From Pseudanabaena sp. FACHB-1998 (GTDB lineage Bacteria; Cyanobacteriota; Cyanobacteriia; Pseudanabaenales; Pseudanabaenaceae), in NCBI RefSeq assembly GCF_014696355.1, contig NZ_JACJQA010000027.1, positions 1-64,000 on the forward strand: a stretch of 64,000 nucleotides of DNA, written 5' to 3'. A program made the position numbers and the translations under genes. The notes beneath the pieces are model-generated. The model worked only from the letters and a program-made list of their open reading frames with translations. It was not told the DNA's origin and made no database searches. Shown piece by piece: positions 43,932 to 52,900 of the stretch (its first letter is position 1; each line of letters begins with the position of its first letter).

Positions 43932-44399
43932 ATGAAAGGTAGTGAGAAAGTCTTGCAACAATTGTCTAAGTTGTTGTGTGGAGAATTAGCAGCGCGAGAT
44001 CAGTACTTTACTCACTCACGGATGTATTTGGACTGGGGGCTGAATAAGCTATACGAGCGCATTAACCATGAGATGCAGGATGAAACTCAACATGCTGCTT
44101 TATTGATCGAGCGTATTCTATTTCTAGGTGGTACTCCCGATCTATCCCAACAGGATGGACTCAATATTGGGAAAACTGTCCCAGAGATGTTGCAGAATGA
44201 TTTGAATTATGAGTACAAGGTGATTGGCGATCTTAAGGAAGCGATCGCTATCTGTGAGAGCGAACAGGATTATCACAGCCGCAAGATTTTGCTTGGTATT
44301 CTCTCTGATACGGAAGAAGATCATGCCTATTGGCTAGAGAAGCAACTCAAATTGATCGAGCAACTAGGATTGCAAAATTATTTGCAATCACAAGCTTAA
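43932..44399 (+). CDS. bfr: Bacterioferritin subunit, ferroxidase type
   Basis: This product is 155 residues from ATG 43932. It keeps the ferroxidase ligands (Glu in [12 protein letters not shown], Glu and His in DETQHAAL, Glu94 equivalent in NYEYKVI, and EEDH near residue 128) but has Thr instead of the haem-ligand Met52. It is therefore complementary to the preceding subunit. Paired haem and ferroxidase bacterioferritin subunits are known in cyanobacteria, where they build a mixed iron-storage shell. The gene follows the first by about 70 bases. Confidence 0.88.
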   Translation: MKGSEKVLQQLSKLLCGELAARDQYFTHSRMYLDWGLNKLYERINHEMQDETQHAALLIERILFLGGTPDLSQQDGLNIGKTVPEMLQNDLNYEYKVIGDLKEAIAICESEQDYHSRKILLGILSDTEEDHAYWLEKQLKLIEQLGLQNYLQSQA

Positions 44400-44407
44400 G
44401 ATTAGAG

Positions 44408-44432
44408 AAGGGCAGCACTGAGTGTTGCCCTT
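44408..44432 (+). terminator. Terminator of the bacterioferritin operon
   Basis: AAGGGCAGCAC and GTGTTGCCCTT form a stem with one mismatch and loop TGA, nine bases after the stop codon and followed by TTGTTT. Confidence 0.8.
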
Positions 44433-44491
44433 TTGTTTAGTTTTCGGGTAAGAAGATTGATGAAAAAAGGTGGGGTCATCGATAAAACTGA

Positions 44492-44632
44492 GTTCTACCG
44501 TGCGATCGCCTTATTTTGGAGTTGTTATCTAAACAGAATATTCAACCTCATTGTTTAGGAATTACTAAATCAGGATGTCCGAGTCATCCGCTATATATTT
44601 TGGGAAGTAAACAACCTAGCGTTTATCAATAA
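44492..44632 (+). pseudogene. C-terminal remnant of a DUF1643-like gene
   Basis: After an in-frame stop (TGA at 44489), an open frame of 46 codons encodes RLILELLSKQNIQPHCLG, then ITKSGCPSHPLYILGSKQPS, and ends at a TAA. The CLGIT and PSHPLY pattern is what DUF1643 proteins show at their C-terminus. The N-terminal two thirds are absent, and no ribosome-binding site or start is seen. It looks like the decayed tail of a horizontally acquired gene in the 459-base space before the exported-protein genes. Confidence 0.55.
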
Positions 44633-44858
44633 TTCATGATTTGGAGATCACTTGTGATACCCCCAGAGGGAATCGAAGAGAAGAAGTTGAAATGGGATTT
44701 TTACAATATTTAATATGTTTATAGATTGGTAAAGATATTATTTAAAGACTTGACAAACACTTTCATCAGGGGATGTCCATGTTTATATGAATAATCTAAA
44801 TTCATATAAGTAAACGATCAAAGGGTATTGTTGTTAATTTCTTCGTTAAACCCTAGCA

Positions 44859-45461
44859 ATGTTAGTTAAATCAATGCTGAAACTTTGCTCCTGCCCGCTG
44901 TCTATTTTTTTGAGTCTCGCTGGTTTATTTATTCCAAGTTTAGCGATCGCCAATCAAAAACAAGCGATCGTCAATGTGCCGCCCGATTCGAGATTGAGTT
45001 GCGATGATGCGATCTCCAATGTCAAAGACGATCTCACCCAAAGAGGCTTTTTCGTTCCTTGGAAATCACCACGCGGTGGTATGGGTAATCCACAAGTAAA
45101 GATTGACAAAAACACCATTCAGAACGGCTATTACGGTTATCCTTCAGACCGAACTGAGCGCGTTATATTTGTACTAGGTGAAATATCCAATCTATATAGT
45201 TCGCCGAAACTGATGGCTACATTGGCTTCGCAGATTATGGCTGATTGCAACAATGTTGGTATGGTTAGCTTTGCTTATTGGATCGAAGGATCGGCAAATG
45301 TTGGGTTCTTCTCTGATAACACGGCGAGAACTTTCATTAATATTTTCGCGGTTCAATCCCCCGAAGAGCAAGTGAAACTGGAAGCGACTTACAGCAGAAG
45401 AGTACAGACCCCCAATGGTGTAATTTCTCAATATCAATGGGGTTTTGATTCCACACTATAG
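44859..45461 (+). CDS. Exported protein, unknown function (first of three)
   Basis: This 200-residue protein carries an N-terminal signal peptide (about residues 7-30, LCSCPLSIFLSLAGLFIPSL) followed by ANQKQA. ATG 44859 and ATG 44874 are both possible starts. The mature part is about 170 residues of mixed strands and helices with few cysteines (CDD near residue 48, DCN near 129). I recognise no family. It is followed immediately by a second exported-protein frame that begins at the base ending its stop codon, then by a third. Confidence 0.65.
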   Translation: MLVKSMLKLCSCPLSIFLSLAGLFIPSLAIANQKQAIVNVPPDSRLSCDDAISNVKDDLTQRGFFVPWKSPRGGMGNPQVKIDKNTIQNGYYGYPSDRTERVIFVLGEISNLYSSPKLMATLASQIMADCNNVGMVSFAYWIEGSANVGFFSDNTARTFINIFAVQSPEEQVKLEATYSRRVQTPNGVISQYQWGFDSTL

Positions 45462-45475
45462 TGATTACCAGAAAA

Positions 45476-46231
45476 ATGAAAAATCTTCCAATTTTAACGA
45501 TTCTTGCTTTAGGAGCCATTACTCTGACCGCTAAGCCAGTTTTAGCTGCTGGCTCGGTAATGTACCGAGAAGTTAAATCCAACAACCTCTTTGAATGCTC
45601 AACTAATCAGCAAATCGAACACATTTGGACTGGCGGCAATAGTACTAGCTACGGCTCAACCCACACGCTAATTTGTTTGGATGGCGATCGCAAAGCGAAA
45701 TGGGTGATGACTTCTAAAATCACTTGTCAATCACGCAATATTAAACTTAAAGAATGCCCAACTTGGTTTAATAACGAACATACTCAAAATGAACCTAATC
45801 AGTTTCCAATTAAAGGTTCTTTTAGCAAACTTGGAGATACAGGCAATACATATTTGTACAATCCACAAAAAACGGGCATCGGCACAAATTGTAAAATCTT
45901 CAGCGAGACATCTAAATACGGTTCTGTATCCTACAACTGGACTTGTGAGAAATATGCTTCTTACGAAAATCTAACAATCAACACCAAAGGATTGGAAGAT
46001 TTTCAATCGACTGGCGGACTTTTTCGGAAATATGGCAAAATCCCATCTCAATTTCAACTGGAGACACCTGAAGAACCTAACTGTAATCGCAATCAGTCGA
46101 ATACCACTTGTTCGCAAGATTACCCTGCATTGGGAGGCGATCGCGGCAAACTCGATCCGAGAATTTACATCGATTGTCGTGGCGATGCTAAATTTTGCGA
46201 CTGGTACTACAGTCCCCAACCTTTTGAGTAA
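45476..46231 (+). CDS. Exported cysteine-rich protein, unknown function (second of three)
   Basis: This product is 251 residues from ATG 45476; a GTG at 45461 overlapping the preceding stop is an alternative. Residues 1-25 are a signal peptide (LPILTILALGAITLTA, then LAAGS). The mature part has about 11 cysteines in pairs (FECSTN, LICLDG, ITCQS, KECPTW, TNCKIF, WTCEKY, PNCNR, TTCSQ, DCRGDAKFC), which suggests several disulfides in the periplasm or outside the cell. No family is recognised. Neighbours on both sides are also exported. Confidence 0.65.
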   Translation: MKNLPILTILALGAITLTAKPVLAAGSVMYREVKSNNLFECSTNQQIEHIWTGGNSTSYGSTHTLICLDGDRKAKWVMTSKITCQSRNIKLKECPTWFNNEHTQNEPNQFPIKGSFSKLGDTGNTYLYNPQKTGIGTNCKIFSETSKYGSVSYNWTCEKYASYENLTINTKGLEDFQSTGGLFRKYGKIPSQFQLETPEEPNCNRNQSNTTCSQDYPALGGDRGKLDPRIYIDCRGDAKFCDWYYSPQPFE

Positions 46232-46274
46232 AGCATCACTTGTCTACCTAACATTCATTAAAAGGAGAACTCTA

Positions 46275-46676
46275 ATGAAACCAAGTAATGCGATTGTTCT
46301 GAAATTCCTAGGTATATCCGCAGTAATTACAGCAGGTACGATATCGACTTTTGTTACCCCTGCCAATGCCGACCCTTGCGCCGATTACAAGCTGAATTTA
46401 GATAGAGGGTATGTTTATAATTGCGGACAACAATACCGAAAAATGATTGTTGACGATCCAACGGGAACGCCATTAAACGTGAGAGATTCACCAAATGGTT
46501 CAATTAACCGTACCCTTAATAATGGGACAGTAATCTGGACAAATATTACAAGGAGTAATAAGGAATTTGGCTATGATTCCCAATGGGTTTATGTGGGCAA
46601 CATGTACTGCGATTTTACTTGCTTCATAAATCGTGGCGTTGTTTATGCTCCTTATCTCATTCCCGCCAATCCTTAG
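46275..46676 (+). CDS. Exported SH3-like domain protein (third of three)
   Basis: This product is 133 residues from ATG 46275, which has AAGGAG upstream; the frame is open far upstream but that part is inside the previous gene. Residues 1-33 are a signal peptide (FLGISAVITAGTISTF, then ANAD). The mature domain has the bacterial SH3 signature: GTPLNVRDSPNGSINRTL, then TVIWTNI and QWVYVGNMYC, as found in proteins that bind peptidoglycan or peptides. Five cysteines probably form disulfides. Confidence 0.75.
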   Translation: MKPSNAIVLKFLGISAVITAGTISTFVTPANADPCADYKLNLDRGYVYNCGQQYRKMIVDDPTGTPLNVRDSPNGSINRTLNNGTVIWTNITRSNKEFGYDSQWVYVGNMYCDFTCFINRGVVYAPYLIPANP

Positions 46677-46856
46677 TTTTAGTACCTAGGCAATTTTATA
46701 TTCTTTCATCAATATCTGAACATACTTTTTGTCAACTTCTGATATTGTTTTGAGTTTATCTTAATTTCAGTAAATTCTAATATTGCATAATTATTGAGAG
46801 AAATTGTTCTTTTATAATATTGATTATCCTAATGCTCTTAAGTTGGTAGCAGTTTT

Positions 46857-47183
46857 ATGACACTTCAAAATCTAGAGCCACAACTACTTGCCCTAACCCC
46901 CAATGAAAAAGCACAGGCAATTCAGATATTAGTCCAGAGTTTAAGCAGCCCTTGGAGGGGAATTGAGAAAACGCCCAATGTCTGTGGAGGTGATGCTTGC
47001 GTAGCTAGAACCCGCATTCCTGTATGGGTATTAGTTAATGCGCGTAACTTAGGTATTAGCGAATCTCAACTTTTAAAAGATTATCCGACACTCTCAGCAA
47101 CTGACCTCGCTAATGCTTGGGTTTATGCTACAGCCTATCCAGAAGAAATTGCACTCGCTATTAAGGAAAACGAAGAAGACTAA
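46857..47183 (+). CDS. DUF433 family antitoxin
   Basis: This 108-residue protein has the DUF433 winged-helix-like domain: TPNVCGGDACVARTRIPVWVLV, then the helix LGISESQLLKDYPTLSATDLANAWVYATAYPEEI without further extension. An N-terminal 45 residues (LLALTPNEKAQAIQILVQSL) resembles an Addiction-module-style helix. DUF433 proteins neutralise and probably repress DUF5615 PIN-like toxins. Its stop overlaps the toxin start (TAATG). Confidence 0.88.
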   Translation: MTLQNLEPQLLALTPNEKAQAIQILVQSLSSPWRGIEKTPNVCGGDACVARTRIPVWVLVNARNLGISESQLLKDYPTLSATDLANAWVYATAYPEEIALAIKENEED

Positions 47184-47524
47184 TGGCACGTTTATATGCT
47201 GATGAACAGTTTCCTTTTGAGGTCGTAGAACATTTACGGAATTTTAGGCATGATATTCTCACCGTTCAAGAAGCAGGAAATGCTAACTTAAAAATCCCTG
47301 ACGATCAAGTTCTTACCTTTGCTAGTGATAACGAACGATTAGTTTTAACCTTAAATCGAAAGGATTTTAAGCGATTGCATCGACTTTTTCCAACCCATGC
47401 AGGAATTGTTATTTGTACAGATGACTTGAACCGACTTGCCTTAGCACAACGCATTCATGAAGCTCTGTTGAAAGAATACCCGTTTTCAGGGAAATTAATT
47501 AGTGTGGTGCGCCCCGCCAAGTAA
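47183..47524 (+). CDS. DUF5615 PIN-like toxin
   Basis: This 113-residue protein has the acidic residues of a PIN-type nuclease: ARLYADEQFPFEVVEHL with catalytic Asp-Glu, DDQVLTFASDNERLVLTLNRKDF with further acids, and GIVICTDDLNRLAL near the end. It is probably an RNase toxin held in check by the overlapping DUF433 antitoxin. The length is normal and no damage is seen. Confidence 0.88.
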   Translation: MARLYADEQFPFEVVEHLRNFRHDILTVQEAGNANLKIPDDQVLTFASDNERLVLTLNRKDFKRLHRLFPTHAGIVICTDDLNRLALAQRIHEALLKEYPFSGKLISVVRPAK

Positions 47525-47619
47525 TCACAAATTAGAGAATCGTATACGCAAATTCAAGGCGATCGCTTGTTTTTGCCTGCCACCCATCTCTTCAAGTTCT
47601 GCAATATAGCAATCTCTAA

Positions 47620-48885
47620 CTACAACTTTTGTCTTAGCACCTCAAAACTGTCACTGAGATCGGCGATCGCGATCGCTTCCTGTTCACCAGATTCTAACCA
47701 TTTGATTTGGACTTGCCCTGCTTCGATTTCGCTATCACCGATGACCACAGCAGCTTTTGCATTGGCATTACTAGCCCGTTTGAATTGTTTGTCAAACTTC
47801 GCACCACTGACATCGAGTTCCACTGTAAATCCTGCCTTACGAAGAATTTGAGCAATGGATAGAGACTTAGCTTCCGCTTGTTCGCCTCGTGAAATGACAT
47901 AGAAATCGATCGCCGCTTGTTTTTGTTCGGCAACCTGTTGCATGAGAATGACCAGACGCTCTAAGCCGATCGCCCAACCTACCGCAGGCACATCCGCGCC
48001 ACCAAGTTCTGCAATCAAGCGATCGTAACGTCCACCACCACAGACTGCCGATTGTGCGCCCAATTGATTGGACTGAATTTCAAAAGCGGTACGAGTATAG
48101 TAGTCTAAGCCACGCACCAGACGCGGATTGATGCGATAGGAAATCTGCAAATCCGTTAATAGGCTTTGGACTTGCTCAAAATGCTGTTGGGACTCAGGGC
48201 TTAAATAATCGAGAATGCTCGGTGCATCTTGAGAAATTTCTTGAGTGCGCTTGTCTTTGCTATCGAGAATTCTTAAAGGATTGCGCGTGAGGCGATCGCG
48301 AGAATCAGCATCAATTTCTTCCACAAAAGGCGTGAAATAGTCCACCAGTGCTTGACGATAGGCAACCCGATCTTCAGCACTGCCCACCGAGTTGAGATCA
48401 ACTACAAGATCAGTTAAACCCACAGCTTGCAAAAAATCACTAGCGATCGCGATCGCTTCCGCATCCGCACGCGGATCGGCACTACCTAATACTTCGATCC
48501 CTAATTGGTGAAATTGACGCTGGCGACCTGCTTGGGGACGTTCATAGCGAAACATTGCACCCATGTACCAGAGACGCTGCACACCACCTTGAGCAAATAA
48601 TTTATTCTCGATATAGGATCGCGCCACACCAGCCGTGCCTTCAGGTCGCAAAGTCAGAGAGCGATCGCCGCGATCGTTAAAGGTGTACATTTCCTTGCCA
48701 ACAATATCTGTGGCTTCACCGATGCCCCGCGCAAACAACTCAGTTGCTTCAAAAAGAGGCGTGCGAATCTCGGTATAGGCGGCTTGGCTAAGGATTTGAC
48801 GCGCAGTTGTCTCTAACTGCTGCCAGTAATAAATTTCGGGAGCGAGAATATCGCGAGTGCCGCGGGTGACCTGTAATGAAGACAT
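47620..48885 (-). CDS. hisS: Histidyl-tRNA synthetase
   Basis: This product is 421 residues from ATG 48885 (MSSLQVTRGTRDILAPE); the longer reading frame of 450 residues has an unlikely N-terminus. Class II motifs are visible: motif 2 region FRYERPQAGRQRQFHQLGIE near residue 115, the His-specific LVRGLDYYTRTAFEI near 258, and GGGRYDRLIAELGG near 284. The C-terminal anticodon-binding domain follows (about 325-421). It charges tRNA-His in the cytoplasm. Confidence 0.95.
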   Translation of the reverse strand: MSSLQVTRGTRDILAPEIYYWQQLETTARQILSQAAYTEIRTPLFEATELFARGIGEATDIVGKEMYTFNDRGDRSLTLRPEGTAGVARSYIENKLFAQGGVQRLWYMGAMFRYERPQAGRQRQFHQLGIEVLGSADPRADAEAIAIASDFLQAVGLTDLVVDLNSVGSAEDRVAYRQALVDYFTPFVEEIDADSRDRLTRNPLRILDSKDKRTQEISQDAPSILDYLSPESQQHFEQVQSLLTDLQISYRINPRLVRGLDYYTRTAFEIQSNQLGAQSAVCGGGRYDRLIAELGGADVPAVGWAIGLERLVILMQQVAEQKQAAIDFYVISRGEQAEAKSLSIAQILRKAGFTVELDVSGAKFDKQFKRASNANAKAAVVIGDSEIEAGQVQIKWLESGEQEAIAIADLSDSFEVLRQKL

Positions 48886-49026
48886 GGATGCAAATAACTT
48901 CGGTGATGTTGTTGAAAAGTATAGAGATCTTAGACAATCAAGCCCAAATTGGTATGAATAAGCATAACTCACTATTAGTTAAAAACCAAAAGCCTATGGC
49001 AAAGCAAGAGTTAGCCAGTACAAATC

Positions 49027-49081
49027 AAAACCCAAAAAGCGAGTGGCGGCGCGAAGCGCCGCCACTCGCTTTTTGGGTTTT
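49027..49081. repeat. Perfect 26-bp palindromic repeat
   Basis: Arms 49027-49052 and 49056-49081 match perfectly around loop GAA: ends AAAACCC/GGGTTTT, core GTGGCGGCGC. It lies between hisS and the caspase-family gene, near the latter's stop codon at 49118. Confidence 0.85.
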
Positions 49082-49117
49082 ATGTCCTAAGCAAAACTTA
49101 ATTTGCTATAGGCTTTT

Positions 49118-51418
49118 TTAAGCAACTTCGTAACTAAAATTGAAAGTTGCCCATTGGCGCACATCGAGCATCCATGCTTCATTAGCATTATTCGTATTCA
49201 TGAAATCAGAGGGTTTGCCCGCTCGATCTAAATCCATGAGTAGGGCTTGAGCGACTTGTAAAGCATTGGGAATCGCAATTAGTCCATTCAAAGACGAGGT
49301 TTGACGCTGTGATGCCTCAAGAATTTTGGCAACTTGTAACAATGGCGATGTGCTGATCACCACATGGACATCGACCATCCCTTTCGGCGCAGACACAGAC
49401 CAATTCATCGGCGATTTAGGATAGGGAATAGTAAGTGTTTCGGACGGAGGAATCACTCCATCATTGGCATAGGGAGTCGCAATAAAATTGGGAGTTAAGA
49501 TTTTACTGCGGGGATCGAGACAAAAAATTCTGATATATAGAGGTTGATTGCTAAAGTTCTCAATTTGGCATTCAAGGCGATCGCCGATATTGATAGGCTT
49601 AGTCCGAATAGAATTACTGAGATTACTATTGGGGACTTGCACCCCCCTTGCTGAGGCTTTGCTGGCAATAGTGACCGAGCGTCCATCAACTCCAATCATC
49701 GCCCTAAAAGTAGTACGCACATCTAAAAGAGAGGATGCTTGATTTTCGGTACAGCGAATTAGTTTCGCGGCGAGTAAGCTTTCGAGAAAAGGTTGCAAAC
49801 GCTTGATTGCTACGCCAACGGACTCACCAACGGAACCAAAGGAGCCGAGAATGGGCGTATGTCCGACCGTGAATAGTCCATAGCTTGCCGACTGCACTCC
49901 AAATAAACAATCCGCGCATTGCTCATTGGCATTCACTCCAAACATATTTGGCAGAGTCGAAAAAGCGCTAGTAGCATCAACCCTCTCAATTTTGCTTAAG
50001 CCCACATCAAGGGCGATCGCCAATTTGACATTATGGGAAATCGCTCGCATTGCTTCTTGCAATAACTGCCCTATTTCCAATCTTTGCAATACGCGATCGC
50101 CTAATACTTCCACCTTGCCATTAAATCCATTGCGAGATTTTAATTGGACTACGTTTAAGGATTGCACATTAGCTTTGGGAATAGAAACTGCTGAGATGTT
50201 TTGAGAAGTTGAATTAGAACTTTGGATGGAACTTTGGATAGAACTTTCTAGAAAACCTACTTCTTCAAGGTTTTTAGGAATACTCGCAGCTATCACATTC
50301 AAAATGGAACCATTAGCATAGTTGCTCAATACAGATATCGGCAAACCCGCCAGACAAATATGCGCAGTACGCCGATCGCCTGTGCTATTGGTAATTACGC
50401 CATCGCAACCAAAGTCAGGGATTGGCAACAATGGCGCAAAGGTACTGGTGGCGATCGCCTTTTGCTTCGCAGGATCAATTTCTACCATCTCCGAAATTTG
50501 CTTGTTAATACTGAGATTTTCATTGTGCAAAGCACGGCGATCGAGCGTAGTTGCCAAATCACTCATCACTACTTGAATCGACTTGGGCGGTGTAATTTGC
50601 CATAACTGCTGGACGAGGGCATAGGTAAACGCGCCACTACTAAAGCCCGACCATTGGGCATCTGCACAGAGCATATCCCCCGTTGCTGCCCGTAAAGTGG
50701 CTCCCTTAACTTGCGGCTCCATCGTCTCTAAATCATTTGGTTGCCAATCACTGCGCCCAATGCGCGATCGCAAGCGAAAGTTACCGATCGCGGAGGTATT
50801 GGGATAATAAAAACCAGCATCAATCACCGATAAAATCCGATCTGTGGCGATCGCATTTAGCCAAGTTTGCCACTCCTGCAAAGGAATATCCCGCAAAGTA
50901 TCGAGATTTTGCGGTAAACCACTATCAACGGGTACGAGCGTATTGTAATTGCCAAGGCGCGAACCATGTCCGCTAAAATGCACCAGTACCAAATCATCGG
51001 GCAAGGTCTGAGCCGTCAAATGGCTGGTAATTGCCTCGGCAATATTGCTACGAGTTGCTTCGCGATCGGTCAAGGTGAGAATATCCTGTGGCGCAAAGCC
51101 AAAGCGATATATTAATAATTCTTTTTGTAACTCCACATCATTGACGCAACCATGCAAGGGCAACCATCCATTAGTCACGGCATTTTGATTAAACCCTTGT
51201 GAAAAATTTTGTGAAAAATTCTGAGGATTAGTCTGGACTTCCTCTTTAGCATCGTATTGATTAATGCCAATCAGGAGCGCTCGTTTGCGCTGTGTCGAGA
51301 CACTCGCTTGATGGGCATACTGCTCTGCGGCAAATGCCAAGCGATCGCGGCTGAGAAATTGCCAGCCCATCAGACTAGCCAGACCCGCTTGCAAGAATTG
51401 TCGCCGTGCAATCCCCAT
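49118..51418 (-). CDS. Caspase-fold (orthocaspase-like) protein lacking the catalytic Cys, Tat-exported
   Basis: The product is 766 residues from ATG 51418. It begins MGIARRQFLQAGLASLMG, a twin-arginine signal. A caspase-like p20 domain follows (about residues 45-270): RALLIGINQYD, then LVLVHFSGHGSRLGN with the catalytic His. Where active members have DxCHSG, this one has LSVIDAGFYYPN, so the nucleophile Cys is missing. Cyanobacterial caspase homologues with lost active sites are known, and this looks like one. The remaining 450 residues include Ig-like, beta-rich sections. A non-protease binding or regulatory role outside the membrane is likely. Confidence 0.85.
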   Translation of the reverse strand: MGIARRQFLQAGLASLMGWQFLSRDRLAFAAEQYAHQASVSTQRKRALLIGINQYDAKEEVQTNPQNFSQNFSQGFNQNAVTNGWLPLHGCVNDVELQKELLIYRFGFAPQDILTLTDREATRSNIAEAITSHLTAQTLPDDLVLVHFSGHGSRLGNYNTLVPVDSGLPQNLDTLRDIPLQEWQTWLNAIATDRILSVIDAGFYYPNTSAIGNFRLRSRIGRSDWQPNDLETMEPQVKGATLRAATGDMLCADAQWSGFSSGAFTYALVQQLWQITPPKSIQVVMSDLATTLDRRALHNENLSINKQISEMVEIDPAKQKAIATSTFAPLLPIPDFGCDGVITNSTGDRRTAHICLAGLPISVLSNYANGSILNVIAASIPKNLEEVGFLESSIQSSIQSSNSTSQNISAVSIPKANVQSLNVVQLKSRNGFNGKVEVLGDRVLQRLEIGQLLQEAMRAISHNVKLAIALDVGLSKIERVDATSAFSTLPNMFGVNANEQCADCLFGVQSASYGLFTVGHTPILGSFGSVGESVGVAIKRLQPFLESLLAAKLIRCTENQASSLLDVRTTFRAMIGVDGRSVTIASKASARGVQVPNSNLSNSIRTKPINIGDRLECQIENFSNQPLYIRIFCLDPRSKILTPNFIATPYANDGVIPPSETLTIPYPKSPMNWSVSAPKGMVDVHVVISTSPLLQVAKILEASQRQTSSLNGLIAIPNALQVAQALLMDLDRAGKPSDFMNTNNANEAWMLDVRQWATFNFSYEVA

Positions 51419-51588
51419 ATTTATGCCGTGAATTCCTTTGCTGTTTGACGATCGCACTTCTAATTAAAGCTGATTAAATGACTCTCTTTTAAGTTTTTTT
51501 GAAGTTTTTTTGACAAATTGTTCGATGGTTTTTTCACTGAGTAATTTTACTTAGTCACTCTGGCGATCGCGATAGTTTCGGGTAATAT

Positions 51589-51643
51589 AAAGAACAGATT
51601 TTTTGTGGTGCGGCTAAGCCGCACCACAAAAAATCTGTTCTTT
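51589..51643. repeat. Perfect 26-bp palindrome upstream of hemW
   Basis: Arms 51589-51614 and 51618-51643 are perfect with loop TAA, core GTGGTGCGGC. It ends 16 bases before the hemW start, between divergent genes, and would lie in or near the hemW leader RNA. Confidence 0.8.
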
Positions 51644-51659
51644 ACTAAGTTGCATTGCC

Positions 51660-52835
51660 TTGAAGCATAATTTTCCTAAATCCCTATATCTGCATATTCC
51701 ATTTTGCAAAAGGCGTTGTTTTTATTGCGACTTTGCGATTACAACGGGGGGCAAAAAGCTCAAACAACAATATGTTGATGTGCTGTGTCAAGAAATTGCT
51801 TTGACAGTTCAGGAGATTCCTCCGAGCGCACCTTTAGAAACCATCTTTTTGGGTGGGGGTACGCCTTCCCTTCTGTCAGTATCGCAACTCGCGCAAATTT
51901 TTGAGACGATCGCACAGGAATTTGCGATCGCCTCTAATGCCGAAATATCCCTTGAAGCTAATGCGGGGACAGTCAGCCTTGAAACTTTGAGGGATTATCG
52001 CCGTTTGGGGGTTAATCGCATCAGCCTTGGCGCACAGGCTTTTCAACAAGAATTGTTAGACCTCTGTGGGCGTGGGCATAGCGTCAGCGAAATTTATGAG
52101 GCAGTATCTGCAATTAAACAAGCGGGTTTTGAGAACTTCAATTTAGATTTGATTTCAGGACTACCCAATCAGACGATGGCAGATTGGCAAACTTCACTTA
52201 AGGAAGCGATCGCCCTAGAGCCAACCCATCTATCTATTTACGATCTCACCATTGAGGAGGGAACTGCCTTTGAGAAACGCTATCAAGCGGGAGCTAAGCC
52301 ATTACCAACGGACGACTTAACAGTGGAGATGTATATCTTCGCCCATGAGATGCTGACATCTATGGGCTATGAGCATTACGAAATCTCGAATTACGCTAAA
52401 CCTTCCTATCAAATAAGGCACAATTTGACCTATTGGCATAATCAGCCCTTTTATGGCATGGGCATGGGTGCAACTAGCTACATCAATCGCCAAAGAATTG
52501 ATCGCCCTCGAAAAATGCGCGAATATTTAGAAGCGATCGCGCTATGGCAAACGTCAGGAATTAAGTTTACTGCACCAATCCTAGAGCCTGTCGAAGAATT
52601 AATAGATACACTCATGCAGGGTTTACGTTTAGCCGAAGGATTAAGCCTAAAGGGGCTACAAGCAAATTACGGAACAGAACTAAGCGATTGCGCCTTACAA
52701 ATTCTCTATCCCTATCAAAATCAGCAATGGGTTAAGTTGGTTCAAGAATCAGATGATCTGCGAATTATGCTAGTAACCCCCGAAGGCTGGTTATTCTCTG
52801 ACATTATCATTGCCGATCTGTACGAAAACCTATAA
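51660..52835 (+). CDS. hemW: Radical SAM haem chaperone HemW
   Basis: This 391-residue protein starts at TTG 51660; no ATG or GTG lies between it and the conserved core. The radical-SAM cluster ligands are CKRRCFYCDF (C-x3-C-x2-C) at residues 16-25. FLGGGTPSLLS and RISLGAQAFQQELL are family blocks, and the C-terminal HemN-like domain is complete (IRHNLTYWHNQPFYGMG near 255). HemW inserts haem into respiratory proteins and, unlike HemN, lacks the extra N-terminal Cys. The hairpin at 52821-52873 overlaps its stop codon. Confidence 0.9.
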   Translation: MKHNFPKSLYLHIPFCKRRCFYCDFAITTGGKKLKQQYVDVLCQEIALTVQEIPPSAPLETIFLGGGTPSLLSVSQLAQIFETIAQEFAIASNAEISLEANAGTVSLETLRDYRRLGVNRISLGAQAFQQELLDLCGRGHSVSEIYEAVSAIKQAGFENFNLDLISGLPNQTMADWQTSLKEAIALEPTHLSIYDLTIEEGTAFEKRYQAGAKPLPTDDLTVEMYIFAHEMLTSMGYEHYEISNYAKPSYQIRHNLTYWHNQPFYGMGMGATSYINRQRIDRPRKMREYLEAIALWQTSGIKFTAPILEPVEELIDTLMQGLRLAEGLSLKGLQANYGTELSDCALQILYPYQNQQWVKLVQESDDLRIMLVTPEGWLFSDIIIADLYENL

Positions 52836-52873
52836 AGAGAGGCGCATCGCGCCTCTCTTTATAGGTTTTCGTA
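52821..52873. repeat. 25-bp perfect palindrome over the hemW stop codon
   Basis: Arms 52821-52845 and 52849-52873 are perfect with loop ATC. The hemW stop lies in the left arm, and the convergent DUF58 gene ends 28 bases beyond the right arm. It is probably a bidirectional terminator. Confidence 0.8.
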
Positions 52874-52900
52874 TAATTAAATTTGCTTAGCGAACTTTCT

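Noticed and set aside
46032-46274. N-terminal extension of the SH3-like exported protein
   Set aside because: The extra codons lie inside the preceding exported-protein gene, and the signal peptide begins exactly at ATG 46275 after AAGGAG.
47567-47851. 94-codon plus-strand frame opposite hisS
   Set aside because: It is antisense to the conserved C-terminal domain of hisS and has no family features.
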